Positions 29,829 through 40,110 of a DNA stretch of 64,000 bases are shown here, in pieces. The stretch's first letter is position 1. Every line of letters starts with the position of its first letter. The notes under the pieces are model-generated. The model saw nothing but the letters and a program-made list of their open reading frames with translations. It was not told the DNA's origin and did not search any database. Source of the DNA: Bacteroides oleiciplenus YIT 12058 (GTDB lineage Bacteria > Bacteroidota > Bacteroidia > Bacteroidales > Bacteroidaceae); assembly GCF_000315485.1 (NCBI RefSeq), contig NZ_JH992940.1, positions 186,001 through 250,000 of the forward strand, read 5' to 3'. The position numbers were made by a program, and so were the translations under genes.

Positions 29829-32800
29829 TTATTTATATAATTCGTATTCTAAAGCGGCTACATTGTATTGATAGATAGTTTCGATATATCCCCGACGTAT
29901 ATCCCGTGCAGTGTTGACAGACTGGATAAACTCGGTGATGCCCGTTTCGCTGTGCTGCAACTGTAGGGTAGCGCTTTTGGTCAGTTCGCTGGCTTCTTTC
30001 AGGGCTGAAGTGGTATAGAAGCGCAGACTTTCTCCGTATCGGCGCAGCGATGCTGACAATTCTACTATTTTATTGTTCAGTTCGCGTATATTTGCCTCCG
30101 CCTGTATGCGGGCGGTGGAAGCGGAGATGCGGGCTTGCTTGACTTTGCCGCTTTGTGGCAGAAAGTAGATAGGGAAAGATATACCTACCATCCAGGCATT
30201 CAGGTTCTTTATGGGCAGAATGTCCTGTCGAGTATAGCCTATGCTTAGTTCGGGAAAGAAGCGGCTGCGTTCTACATTCAGTGCCGCTTTGGCTTCGGCT
30301 GCCTGACTATTGAAATACTTGATATGTGCTTCAGAAGGTATTTCTTGTATTATATCGGTTGGAAATAAGTTCTGGGTTGTATCTGCCGGGATGATAGCAA
30401 CATCGCTATAGCAGGTCCATTGGAATCGTGAGAGGGCTAACTTTTGCTCTTCTTGCGCCTGATACAGTTTGTTATGAAGATCGGATGCAAGTGTACTCAT
30501 CATGTTTTTTTCGAGTAAGGTGATTTCTCCTTGCTGGTAACGCAAAGCAGTGATACGTTCCAATTCTGTAGCCAAATCTTCTTGGTCGCGGTAGAGATTA
30601 CATATCTGATAGGTGTATTGATAGTATGCCCATGCACGTTTTACCTCGGCTGTGATTTCTTTCTCTACCATTTGCCGGTAATATGTTCCGGTTTGTACGC
30701 GGCGGTTGATGAGGGCATTCTTGTAAAAAGGAGTAAGTAGGGAGCCGAGGTTTTGTTCTACGACTATTTCCTTATCTTTCTTATCTTCGCCGTTCAGTTG
30801 CCCCCATGAATAACTGAAAGTAGTTGGCGGAGCTTCTACTATTTCACTTCTCGAAGCTTGTGCCTGCCGGATAGCAGCGGTGGCTGTTTTCAGGCGCGGG
30901 TGGTTTTGCTGTGCAATGGCGATTGCTTCGTCCAGACTGACTTGTTGTGCCTGTATTCCGGTAGTGGTCAGCAGAAATATACCGGTCAGCAGAAATAAAT
31001 GGAGAAAACCTTTCTTAGGGCGTTTCCAAACTACGGTACTGATATTTATAATTTTATAAAATACTGGTAAGATGATTAATGTCAGAATCGTTGAGAGTAT
31101 TAATCCGCCAATAACAACTGTTGCCAGTGGGCGTTGTACTTCGGCACCTGCTGATGTGGCAATAGCCATCGGAACAAATCCCATGGATGCAACCAGTCCT
31201 GTAAGGAATACCGGACGCAGCAAATGTGGTGTTCCAAGACGAATAATGCGATTGGTAGTCATAGCATATTTCTTTTTCTTTTTTAAGTCATTGAAATGGT
31301 TTATCATCAGGATACCATTGAGTACTGCCACACCGAACAGAGCGATGAAACCTACACCTGCCGAGATGCTGAATGGTAATCCGCGCAGCCACAGGGCCAG
31401 GATGCCACCTATAAGCGAAAGAGGAACAGTGGTGAATACCATCAATGTGTAGGTGATATTCTTGAAGGCGAAAAACAGAATGAGTAGTATCAGCATCAGT
31501 GCTATAGGTATGACAATCATAAGGGTATTAATTGCATTTTGCAGATTCTCGAACTGTCCGCCGTATTCAAAGTAATAGCCCGGTTTTAGTTGGATGTTCT
31601 TATCCAGTGTTTTCTGGATATTGGCTACTACTTGCTGGATGTCGGCGTCGCGTACATTGACACCAATGACGATTCGCCGTTTGGTGGCATCACGATTGAT
31701 TTGCAGAGGACCTTCTACCAAGTCAATAGTGGCAAATTCGCTGACTGGTATTTGTATTCCTTCGGAAGTGCGGACAAATAGTTTGTCGAGATTGAGGTCG
31801 GCCACCTTCTCTTGATCCAGTCGGACTACGAGGTCGAAGCGCCGTTCGTTTTCAAAGATTACGCCGCTGACTTCGCCGGCATAGGCGGTGCGGATGATGG
31901 TATTCAGTTCGCCGATATTGGCACCGTAACGGGCTATCTTACCACGATTGTATTTCACTACCAACTGGGGAAGTCCCATAGTTTGCTCTACAATGACGTC
32001 GGATGCTCCGGGTACTTGTTCCACATATCGAGCGGCTTCTTTGGCACGGGCGTACAATTCATGGGTATCTTCTCCGTAAAGTTTAACGGCTATGTCTGCT
32101 TTAGCGCCCGTCATAAGTTCGTTAAAACGGAGTTGGATAGGCTGGGAGAAGTTGAATTCGGCACGATTACTCAGTGGTTCGAGAGCTACTTTCATCTTGT
32201 CTACCATTTCGGCACGGCTGGTGGCGGAGGTCCATTCCTTGAAAGGCTTCATCACGATCATTACATCAGCATCTTCTACCGCCATCGGGTCGGTGGGTAC
32301 TTCTGCAGTACCAATTTTCGCTACAACATGCTTGATTTCGGGAAATTGGTCCATCAACGCTTTCTGTGCCAGTTTGGATACTTCAATACTCTCGGATAGG
32401 GATGAACCGGCAGGCAGTGTCATTTGCATAGCGAAATCACCTTCATCCAGTGTCGGAATAAATTCGGCACCCAAGCGGGTGAAAAGAAAGATAGAAACTA
32501 TGAGAGCTGCAAATGCACTACCAACCGTTTGCCAACGAAAACGGAGACAGAAGCTCAATACACGCTGATAGAGTGCATTGAGGCGGCTGAAAAAGTGATC
32601 GGCTAATGTAGGTTTCACTACAATGGTATGTTTCAGGAAAAGGGAAGCCATCATGGGCACATACGTCAGTGACAAAATCAAGGCTCCGATGATACAGAAG
32701 ACCAGTGTTTTTGCCATAGGTGTAAAGTATTTGCCCTCAATGCCTGTCAGGGTTAGTATCGGAAAAAATACGATAAGGATGATAAAAACGGCAAAAGTGG

Positions 32801-34169
32801 CAGAACGTACTACATTTGAGGCTCCGGCTTCTACTTCTTCGTCCATATCTTGGCGGGTCAGGGTAATGTTTCCTTGACCGTTTGCAGTATTATTCCGTAG
32901 TTTTCCGCTGTAAAGGTGTGCAAGGATACCTTCCAATATCACGATGGAACCATCCACCACAATACCAAAGTCGATGGCACCGAGGCTCATCAGATTGGCT
33001 GTAACTCCGAAGATACGCATCATGATAAATCCGAATAGCATGGCGAGGGGAATGACTGAAGCTACGATAAGCCCGGCGCGTACATTGCCTAAGAAGATGA
33101 TGAGGATGATAAAGACGATAATGGCTCCTTCTATCAGGTTACGGACTACGGTAGAGATGTTACGGTTCACTAATTCAGAACGGTTCAGATAGGGCTCTAT
33201 GCTGACACCCTCGGGTAGTAACTTTTGTATTTTCTCTACTCGGCGTTCCAGTTCTTGAGTGACGACATTGGCGTTGGCACCTTTCAGCATCATGGCAATG
33301 CCGCCTACACACTCGCCTGTACCATCCATTGTCATGGCACCAAAACGTTTTGGTGAACCAAAACGAACCTGACCGACATCGGATATATATACAGGGATGC
33401 CACCCCGGTTGGCTACCACAATTTGCTCAATGTCTTTTGTACGGGTAATCATGCCTTCCGAACGGATATAGTAGGCATTTCTCACTTTTTCAATATAACT
33501 GCCACCGGTGTTTTGATTATTTTTACTTAATGCTTCAAATACTTCGCCGATAGTTATGTTGAGTGAAAACAGAGCATCAGGGTCGACGGCCACTTCATAT
33601 TGTTTTAGATAACCACCAAAACTGTTGATTTCTACAATACCGGGAATGCCCGAAAGCTGGCGTTTCACCATCCAATCCTGAATGGTGCGCAGTTCCATGG
33701 CATCATACCGGTCTCTGTGGGCGGAATCCACCTTTAATATATACTGGTAAATTTCGCCGAGTCCGGTGGTGATAGGCATCATTTCGGGAGTGCCGAGTTC
33801 GGGAGGAATTTCACCGGAGACGGCACTGATTTGTTCATTAATCAGTTGACGGGCATCCAGCGTCGGGACACTCTCTTTAAAGACTACTGTGACGACGGAG
33901 AGCCCAAACCGTGATACGGAACGGATTTCTTCTACATTCATGATATTGCTCATAGCTATTTCAATGGGCATAGTTATGAGCTGTTCTACTTCCTGGGGAG
34001 CTAGAGTCGGTGAAACTGTGACGATTTGCACCTGATTGTTTGTGATATCCGGTACGGCATCTATGGGCAGCGTCATCATGGCATAAATGCCACCGATAAG
34101 TAAAAACAATGTGGTGAGTCCTACAAATAGCTTCTTGCGGATGGAAAATCTTACAATGGCTTTAAACAT
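29829..34169 (-). CDS. CusA/CzcA-type heavy-metal RND pump fused to an outer-membrane factor
   Basis: A 1446-residue protein. Residues 1-1045 are a complete RND proton antiporter with 12 transmembrane helices. The heavy-metal signature is in TM4 (GAIDFGIVVDGSIVILEG). Residues about 1053-1073 are hydrophobic and end in a signal-peptidase-like GIQAQQ, and 1075-1446 are a TolC/CzcC-type outer-membrane factor with coiled-coil helices (LDEAIAIAQQNHPRL). The fusion removes the need for a separate outer-membrane gene. Similar joined genes are common in Bacteroidetes. The internal signal-like segment suggests cleavage after export. Substrate probably a divalent or monovalent metal; which one is not evident. 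First gene of a likely four-gene operon. Confidence 0.9.
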   Translation of the reverse strand: MFKAIVRFSIRKKLFVGLTTLFLLIGGIYAMMTLPIDAVPDITNNQVQIVTVSPTLAPQEVEQLITMPIEIAMSNIMNVEEIRSVSRFGLSVVTVVFKESVPTLDARQLINEQISAVSGEIPPELGTPEMMPITTGLGEIYQYILKVDSAHRDRYDAMELRTIQDWMVKRQLSGIPGIVEINSFGGYLKQYEVAVDPDALFSLNITIGEVFEALSKNNQNTGGSYIEKVRNAYYIRSEGMITRTKDIEQIVVANRGGIPVYISDVGQVRFGSPKRFGAMTMDGTGECVGGIAMMLKGANANVVTQELERRVEKIQKLLPEGVSIEPYLNRSELVNRNISTVVRNLIEGAIIVFIILIIFLGNVRAGLIVASVIPLAMLFGFIMMRIFGVTANLMSLGAIDFGIVVDGSIVILEGILAHLYSGKLRNNTANGQGNITLTRQDMDEEVEAGASNVVRSATFAVFIILIVFFPILTLTGIEGKYFTPMAKTLVFCIIGALILSLTYVPMMASLFLKHTIVVKPTLADHFFSRLNALYQRVLSFCLRFRWQTVGSAFAALIVSIFLFTRLGAEFIPTLDEGDFAMQMTLPAGSSLSESIEVSKLAQKALMDQFPEIKHVVAKIGTAEVPTDPMAVEDADVMIVMKPFKEWTSATSRAEMVDKMKVALEPLSNRAEFNFSQPIQLRFNELMTGAKADIAVKLYGEDTHELYARAKEAARYVEQVPGASDVIVEQTMGLPQLVVKYNRGKIARYGANIGELNTIIRTAYAGEVSGVIFENERRFDLVVRLDQEKVADLNLDKLFVRTSEGIQIPVSEFATIDLVEGPLQINRDATKRRIVIGVNVRDADIQQVVANIQKTLDKNIQLKPGYYFEYGGQFENLQNAINTLMIVIPIALMLILLILFFAFKNITYTLMVFTTVPLSLIGGILALWLRGLPFSISAGVGFIALFGVAVLNGILMINHFNDLKKKKKYAMTTNRIIRLGTPHLLRPVFLTGLVASMGFVPMAIATSAGAEVQRPLATVVIGGLILSTILTLIILPVFYKIINISTVVWKRPKKGFLHLFLLTGIFLLTTTGIQAQQVSLDEAIAIAQQNHPRLKTATAAIRQAQASRSEIVEAPPTTFSYSWGQLNGEDKKDKEIVVEQNLGSLLTPFYKNALINRRVQTGTYYRQMVEKEITAEVKRAWAYYQYTYQICNLYRDQEDLATELERITALRYQQGEITLLEKNMMSTLASDLHNKLYQAQEEQKLALSRFQWTCYSDVAIIPADTTQNLFPTDIIQEIPSEAHIKYFNSQAAEAKAALNVERSRFFPELSIGYTRQDILPIKNLNAWMVGISFPIYFLPQSGKVKQARISASTARIQAEANIRELNNKIVELSASLRRYGESLRFYTTSALKEASELTKSATLQLQHSETGITEFIQSVNTARDIRRGYIETIYQYNVAALEYELYK

Positions 34170-34205
34170 GTCGTTTGTTGTTACGGGTTAATGTTTTGCG
34201 TTCAC

Positions 34206-34239
34206 TGTGGAATATATTGTTTCCACAAAGGCAAAGGTA
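34206..34239 (-). promoter_or_regulatory. Promoter and operator-like palindrome of the RND operon
   Basis: Minus strand TACCTTTG (34232-34239) fits the -7 box. Just downstream, near the expected transcription start, TGTGGAA (34206-34212) and TTCCACA (34221-34227) form a perfect 7-bp inverted repeat with an 8-bp spacer, a likely repressor or activator site. Confidence 0.5.
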
Positions 34240-34325
34240 GGAGAGGTGAACGTAGGTTGTACCCGTAACGGGGTGAAGTGTCCTTATTGGAAGGTGAAGT
34301 GTCGGAAACTGAGAGTGAAAATCAG

Positions 34326-37300
34326 TTATCTTTTCATTTCGCCTCTTTTTTGCTTGGCTTGTGCTTCTTCTGAGGGTTTGATGGTCTCTTGCATGTTCAG
34401 CGAATCACGTTTGTTTTCTGTCTCAATGCCGGGCTGTTCTGTTTCTGAATTTCGCTTGTCTTGTTCCTGTTGCAACCGTTTCAGTTTCCACTTATTCCAA
34501 AACATCAGTTCTTTCCAACGATTGAAGTCTTTCTTGAAGACGATACCTATACCTTGCGTTGTCAGGTTGGTTCGAGTGTAGTAGCGGTCATTGGTTTCAT
34601 TATATGCTTTCAGCCGTATGTCTCCGCTACGGTTTACGAGCCATTCAGCTTCGAAATCACCCACGAAGTTGGTATTTGCCAGTGGATTGTCGCGGTAGCC
34701 GAAGTTACCGTTGATGAGTAAGCGGTTGTTCAGCAACTGACCGGACAGCATGCCTTCAAACTCCATATCGGTCCAACCTTTTTCTCCGGTACTGAGGCTC
34801 GTACCGATATTCCAGTTGTTGCTGTTAATGATGCTCGAAAGTGCATTGTTCAATTGTCCCGAAAGGGTAGACGAAAGCACAGAAGTCATCATATTCGAGT
34901 TCTGAGTACCACCCACATTTTCCGGCGGATAGAACTTGCCGATGCCCAGTAAGTAGAGTATCTGCATATTCATCTGCTCGTCCGTAGGGATATAGTTACG
35001 GATAAGTGCCTGCACTTCGTCCCGTTCATTGGGCACCTCCAGACTCAGTTTGATGTCCGGAGAAGTCAGTTGCCCTGTCAGGTTCATTATACAGTTTACT
35101 TTGATATTTGTCTGAACCCCGTAGGTGTCTGCATTCGGTACCAGATCGTTTAGTGAAGCGGAGTTCACTGTGTAGCTTGCCTGAATGTCCATAGTGGCAT
35201 CCAGTGGGCGACCATTGAAGTTGATGGTACTTCCATCTTTGATGGTAAAGTCTTTGCGTATAACTTCCTGCAAACTGAATTTATAGACTCCCTGGCTAAT
35301 GCGATAATTGCCGAACATCTTTACATCGTCACCTTTATTATAGAATTCCGTGCGGATATTTCCCGAACCTCGTCCGCTGATGTAATCACCGCCGATAGGA
35401 TCCATGACAATACGCATTGTTGCATTAGGAGTGGCTTCAACAAGCAGATTGAGACGAATATCCGTTTGGTTCTCTTCTTCTTTACGTATTTCTTGTTGTG
35501 CCTGCTCATAGTCGGAAGTCAAGCTTATAGAATCCAGTACGGCACGGCGTGGCGTTTTATCCACAAACTTGATGAACTGATTACTGGCAGCTGAGGATAC
35601 ATTATCTTTTATATAGACGAAGTTAGTGTTACGATTGGTGGTCATGGCTACGTCAATGTTGACGCCATCCCGGGCATTGCCTGCTATCAGAGTGCTGCCT
35701 GTACCGTAGACAGTTCCGTAGAAAGGAAAATCCAGCGATTCCTTCGTATTCATCACCAGCATGTCATTCATCTCAAACTGGAAACGGTATTCCAGGTTTT
35801 TGAAATGTTCGTAATGCAAATAGCCGTTCACGCGTCCCTGATTGCCATGTGGGTCAAAAATGCGATTATCGTGGAAAGTCAGTCCGTTGGGCTCTATGCG
35901 GATACTATCTTTTATGAAGAAAGTCGTATTCAGAACATCCACCTTCATGGAGGCATCGCCAAATACGCTACCTTGCATGGTGAGACCTTTGAATTTGCCA
36001 TAGAAATGTACATTACCGCTGGCACGTCCATTAAATTCCGGAGTGATGCTACTCATAAAGTATTCTATGAATTTCAGATTGGTGCTGTCGGCTTCAATCT
36101 GCAAATCGAGCGCACTTTTGGGTTTTATGGGGTATATGTAGCCGGATACATGAGTTTTGGCAATGTCTTTCTCTCGGATATGGGCATCAAGGTAGATACC
36201 TTCCACTTCATGATGCCATTCTCCATGGATATTGGCATCGCCCAGCAAACCATCATTCAGTCCGAGTCTTCGGATGAAGAGGTCAGTGTACATGACAGGC
36301 TTCTTTAAGACTCCGCTGGCGTATGCAGGGCCAGTGGCTTCGCCTTGGAAGTTGACCCCGAGGTCGGCAATGTCGAACACATAACCTATATTGATGTCTT
36401 TCAAATCCAGGCGAACCGTATCTCCAGGCTGTTCCGAGATGACACCGTTAATGCGGAGATGCCGGTCTTTATGGCTGAAATAGAAGTCATTGATATGGAC
36501 CTTGCCGGAGTCGATAACCACTTGCGACGGATGTATTTCCCACAACGTATCGTTCAGGATGATATCCGTCTTTTGAACATCGACAACGGTTCTTAATGGC
36601 GGAACTCCTTTGCCTGAACGGATATGCTTATTATCCTGCTCTCCGGCTTGTGTCCGGATGAAGTGTGCGGCAGCAGCCAATTTACCGCTATATGTGACGA
36701 TGCTACTGTTGCCCCAGTTCAAAGAGGTTTGGATAATATCATCTTTGGCTTGGGCTTCTAACGCTACGTTTATCGCACCTGTCGGCTTGCGGTTGCTGAA
36801 CCGTACACGTGCATGGAATTTATCACCGGGATTCTCACACAATATCATGCCGGATTCAATGAATTTATCTCCGTAGCGCAGGCGTGGGAAGTATCCTTCC
36901 ACTCGCAGGCGCTGTGCTTTATCATTGAAGTATCCTTTAAGGGTGGAAAGTGTGTAGACCTTAACTGGAATGTTGAATAGGGTAGAGAATAGATCCGTAT
37001 TAGAGATATTCACATCAAAATGGAAGTTATTCTCGCTTTCTATCTGTTGCTTATCCGGCAATATCAGAGCAGGGATATATCTTCGCATAATATTCAGCAC
37101 ACTGGCAGGAAGTGTACGATAAGAATAATCCCCTTCAATGCTTGCATTCAGGAAATTAGATGTTATTTTCAGTTGCTTGTGTGACTCATCTCTCCGTGTG
37201 GCGGCTATTTTCAGGTTATCCAGAAAATAGTTCTTGTCTGGTGCTGTGAATTGCAGGCTGTCGATATTGATTTCTCCATTCATTTCATCAATGGAGCCAC

Positions 37301-39065
37301 CGGTGAAATCGGCTGTCAGTTGAACGGAGAGTTCTGTATCTTCATAGTTGGGCGTCAGGTGCAGCTCGTGAGGGCGCACTTTACGGATATTCGCGTGGAA
37401 ATTAAAAGTCGGTACGTGGCTGGCAGTATTGATGTTGCCATTCAGCAGTACAGAACCATTTTCATCATCCAATGCCACTTTCCCGTTGAAGCCACCTTGT
37501 TTGTATTCTCCATCAAGGGTAATGTTTTCATAGGTATAATCGCTGTAGTCGATGGATGCGATCAATCCTTTCATCACAATGGAAGGATATTGTTTTTCGT
37601 AATGACTGCCTTCTACATTCAGGTTGAAGGTCACTTTCCCAAGCTTTTCGTTAGCCAACATGTTGCCTAATTCAAATTCTTCGGTTTTCACAGCTCCCGA
37701 ATAAGCAAAGTAGCCTTTTTCCTTGTTGGAACTTAACTTTAAGTCGGTCTTGATGGAGCCAATATCGGTATGCACCAAACCATAAGTAACGATGTCTGTG
37801 AAATACCCCGATACTTCTCCGCGGAACGAAATAGTCCCCAATCGTTGCAATATCGGTGGAACACCTTCGTAGTTCCTGCTCAGATTGCGGACAAAAAAAG
37901 CAACCCCTTCCGGGTCGGCATAGAGGTTGGAAAGGTTACCAAACACGAAAGCATCCTGAGGACGGGATAAATCCTGCAAAGAAACATCTCCTCTCAAATG
38001 GAAATGTTGATTTCCTGTAATGGACAGGTGCGGACAGTTTAACTGGTTGATGGTGCCGTTAGTCTCTACTGCTATCCGCAATTTCTCCCTGAAAGGGGAA
38101 AATGCAGGCACAAATGCTGCCAGGTCGCAAAGAGCAACATCCGAAGGTAGCATGCGGAATGAGAAGTGTACATCATTGGCAAAATTATTGAAAGCTCCCA
38201 GACTGTCATATTCCATACGTATGGTGTCCATCGCAAGCGAAGTATTCGGCAAATCAATAGCAAAGTTCTCAATATTCATTTTTTGATTGTTCGCTACAAT
38301 CTTAAGACTCAACTTCCTAAGTTCGAAGCCGGAATTTCCCTCTTCAATGCTCAAACGCTTGATAGCTGCATTGATGGAGTCGCTTTGTAGCGCTTTCAAC
38401 GAGATATTAGCAATGATATTGCGCAACTGAATATGTTGTGCATTGAACTTTCCCGGTGTCTCCTCGGCAGACAGTACATTATAAGACATTCTGCCGCGTC
38501 GTATCAATAATGAATTGATGCGTAAGTCCAGATTACTTTCTTTCTTAATGGTATCTTTTGAGGCGAATGCGTCAAGCACGAACTGGAAATTAGGGATGTC
38601 TTCCGGTGTTTTTTTCTCCAGATTGATATTGAAACCAAACAACTGTACATTACTGATTGATATTTTTCCCTTGAATAGGGGCAATATATCAAATTTGGCA
38701 GAGAGACGAGATACTTTCAACATCTCTTTGCCGGATTGGTCGTTCAACAGTAAATCGTCAACAATGATGCGGTTCAGTAATCCCATATTTATCCGCCCAA
38801 TAGTCAATTGTGTACCCAGTACATCCGATAATTCGTTCGCAACGAGCACAGACATCTGCCGTTGAACGTAAGGAATGTTCAACAACAATATAGTCCCGAT
38901 ATACAAACTTAGTATAATACCGAGCACCCAGCGAACTGTCTTTTTTAACTTTCTGATAGGCGGTTTGTTTGAATTAGCCAACAAAAATATGAAATAATAC
39001 GTTATCAATCGTACTTTTATCATTACTTTTGCAGCGTTTAAACGTAAATAACGATATGAGTACAA
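34326..39065 (-). CDS. TamB-like (AsmA/YhdP superfamily) envelope protein
   Basis: A 1579-residue frame with a single N-terminal membrane anchor (VLGIILSLYIGTILLLNIPY, about residues 47-66) and a very long periplasmic part of repeating beta-strands, ending in a TamB/DUF490 domain (about 1150-1530, with LTGQLTSPDIKLSLEVPN and QILYLLGIGKFYP). TamB-type proteins bridge the envelope and are implicated in outer-membrane protein assembly and phospholipid transport. The start is uncertain: the ATG at 39065 lies inside tsaD, the next ATG is at 39023, and a later TTG is possible. A low-complexity charged tail ends the protein. No tamA gene is adjacent. Confidence 0.85.
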   Translation of the reverse strand: MYSYRYLRLNAAKVMIKVRLITYYFIFLLANSNKPPIRKLKKTVRWVLGIILSLYIGTILLLNIPYVQRQMSVLVANELSDVLGTQLTIGRINMGLLNRIIVDDLLLNDQSGKEMLKVSRLSAKFDILPLFKGKISISNVQLFGFNINLEKKTPEDIPNFQFVLDAFASKDTIKKESNLDLRINSLLIRRGRMSYNVLSAEETPGKFNAQHIQLRNIIANISLKALQSDSINAAIKRLSIEEGNSGFELRKLSLKIVANNQKMNIENFAIDLPNTSLAMDTIRMEYDSLGAFNNFANDVHFSFRMLPSDVALCDLAAFVPAFSPFREKLRIAVETNGTINQLNCPHLSITGNQHFHLRGDVSLQDLSRPQDAFVFGNLSNLYADPEGVAFFVRNLSRNYEGVPPILQRLGTISFRGEVSGYFTDIVTYGLVHTDIGSIKTDLKLSSNKEKGYFAYSGAVKTEEFELGNMLANEKLGKVTFNLNVEGSHYEKQYPSIVMKGLIASIDYSDYTYENITLDGEYKQGGFNGKVALDDENGSVLLNGNINTASHVPTFNFHANIRKVRPHELHLTPNYEDTELSVQLTADFTGGSIDEMNGEINIDSLQFTAPDKNYFLDNLKIAATRRDESHKQLKITSNFLNASIEGDYSYRTLPASVLNIMRRYIPALILPDKQQIESENNFHFDVNISNTDLFSTLFNIPVKVYTLSTLKGYFNDKAQRLRVEGYFPRLRYGDKFIESGMILCENPGDKFHARVRFSNRKPTGAINVALEAQAKDDIIQTSLNWGNSSIVTYSGKLAAAAHFIRTQAGEQDNKHIRSGKGVPPLRTVVDVQKTDIILNDTLWEIHPSQVVIDSGKVHINDFYFSHKDRHLRINGVISEQPGDTVRLDLKDINIGYVFDIADLGVNFQGEATGPAYASGVLKKPVMYTDLFIRRLGLNDGLLGDANIHGEWHHEVEGIYLDAHIREKDIAKTHVSGYIYPIKPKSALDLQIEADSTNLKFIEYFMSSITPEFNGRASGNVHFYGKFKGLTMQGSVFGDASMKVDVLNTTFFIKDSIRIEPNGLTFHDNRIFDPHGNQGRVNGYLHYEHFKNLEYRFQFEMNDMLVMNTKESLDFPFYGTVYGTGSTLIAGNARDGVNIDVAMTTNRNTNFVYIKDNVSSAASNQFIKFVDKTPRRAVLDSISLTSDYEQAQQEIRKEEENQTDIRLNLLVEATPNATMRIVMDPIGGDYISGRGSGNIRTEFYNKGDDVKMFGNYRISQGVYKFSLQEVIRKDFTIKDGSTINFNGRPLDATMDIQASYTVNSASLNDLVPNADTYGVQTNIKVNCIMNLTGQLTSPDIKLSLEVPNERDEVQALIRNYIPTDEQMNMQILYLLGIGKFYPPENVGGTQNSNMMTSVLSSTLSGQLNNALSSIINSNNWNIGTSLSTGEKGWTDMEFEGMLSGQLLNNRLLINGNFGYRDNPLANTNFVGDFEAEWLVNRSGDIRLKAYNETNDRYYTRTNLTTQGIGIVFKKDFNRWKELMFWNKWKLKRLQQEQDKRNSETEQPGIETENKRDSLNMQETIKPSEEAQAKQKRGEMKR
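39024..39031 (+). promoter_or_regulatory. -7 box of tsaD
   Basis: TACTTTTG fits TAnnTTTG and ends 24 bp before the tsaD ATG. It lies inside the longest version of the divergent TamB-like frame, which supports a later start for that gene. Confidence 0.55.
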
Positions 39066-40078
39066 TAATTTTAGGAATAGAAAGTTCTTGCGACGACACT
39101 TCAGCCGCCGTTATCAAAGATGGGTATTTACTATCGAATGTGGTTTCCAGTCAGGCAGTACATGAAGCCTATGGTGGTGTGGTTCCTGAATTAGCTTCAC
39201 GTGCGCATCAGCAAAACATTGTTCCGGTAGTTCACGAGGCGCTGAAACGTGCCGGAGTGGCAAAAGAGGAACTGAGTGCAGTTGCTTTTACAAGAGGTCC
39301 GGGGTTGATGGGTTCTTTACTGGTAGGCGTATCGTTTGCTAAAGGTTTCGCTCGTTCTTTGGGTATTCCTATGATAGATGTTAACCACTTGACAGGACAT
39401 GTGTTAGCTCATTTTATTAAAGCAGAAGGTGAAGAGAATATTCAGCCGGAATTCCCCTTCCTTTGTTTGCTCGTTTCAGGAGGAAATTCGCAGATAATTT
39501 TGGTGAAGGCATACAATGATATGGAAATTTTAGGGCAGACTATTGATGATGCCGCAGGTGAAGCCATTGACAAATGTTCCAAAGTTATGGGGCTGGGGTA
39601 TCCTGGTGGTCCGATTATTGATAAACTGGCTCGCCAAGGCAATTCAAAAGCCTTTACTTTCAGTAAACCTCATATCCCCGGGCTGGATTACAGCTTCAGT
39701 GGATTGAAGACTTCTTTCCTTTATTCCCTGCGTGACTGGATGAAGGACGACCCCGATTTCATCGAACATCATAAGGTGGATTTGGCGGCTTCGCTCGAAG
39801 CTACTGTTGTTGATATCTTGATGGATAAACTGCGTAAAGCGGCTAAAGAATATAAGATAAAAGAAGTAGCCGTAGCCGGTGGGGTTTCTGCTAATAACGG
39901 CCTTCGTAATGCTTTCCGTGAGCATGCTGAGAAGTATGGATGGAAGATATTTATCCCTAAATTCAGTTATACTACGGATAATGCCGCGATGATTGCCATT
40001 ACCGGATACTTCAAATATCAGGATCAGGATTTTTGTTCGATAGATGCACCGGCTTACTCGCGCGTCACGTTACAATAA
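39056..40078 (+). CDS. tsaD: tRNA N6-threonylcarbamoyladenosine transferase TsaD
   Basis: A 340-residue enzyme that transfers the threonylcarbamoyl group to A37 of ANN-decoding tRNAs. It has the ASKHA-type start ILGIESSCDDTSAAVI, the metal-binding His pair in VNHLTGHVLAHF, the LLVSGGNSQIILV and VAGGVSANNGLR motifs, and the terminal Asp in YTTDNAAMIA. The ATG at 39056 is chosen because it begins MSTIILGIESS; a frame-open ATG nine codons upstream has no homology. Monocistronic or followed by the CinA-C gene after 173 bp. Confidence 0.97.
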   Translation: MSTIILGIESSCDDTSAAVIKDGYLLSNVVSSQAVHEAYGGVVPELASRAHQQNIVPVVHEALKRAGVAKEELSAVAFTRGPGLMGSLLVGVSFAKGFARSLGIPMIDVNHLTGHVLAHFIKAEGEENIQPEFPFLCLLVSGGNSQIILVKAYNDMEILGQTIDDAAGEAIDKCSKVMGLGYPGGPIIDKLARQGNSKAFTFSKPHIPGLDYSFSGLKTSFLYSLRDWMKDDPDFIEHHKVDLAASLEATVVDILMDKLRKAAKEYKIKEVAVAGGVSANNGLRNAFREHAEKYGWKIFIPKFSYTTDNAAMIAITGYFKYQDQDFCSIDAPAYSRVTLQ

Positions 40079-40110
40079 AAGGAATTTTAGAACAGTATTT
40101 TGTTTGCACC

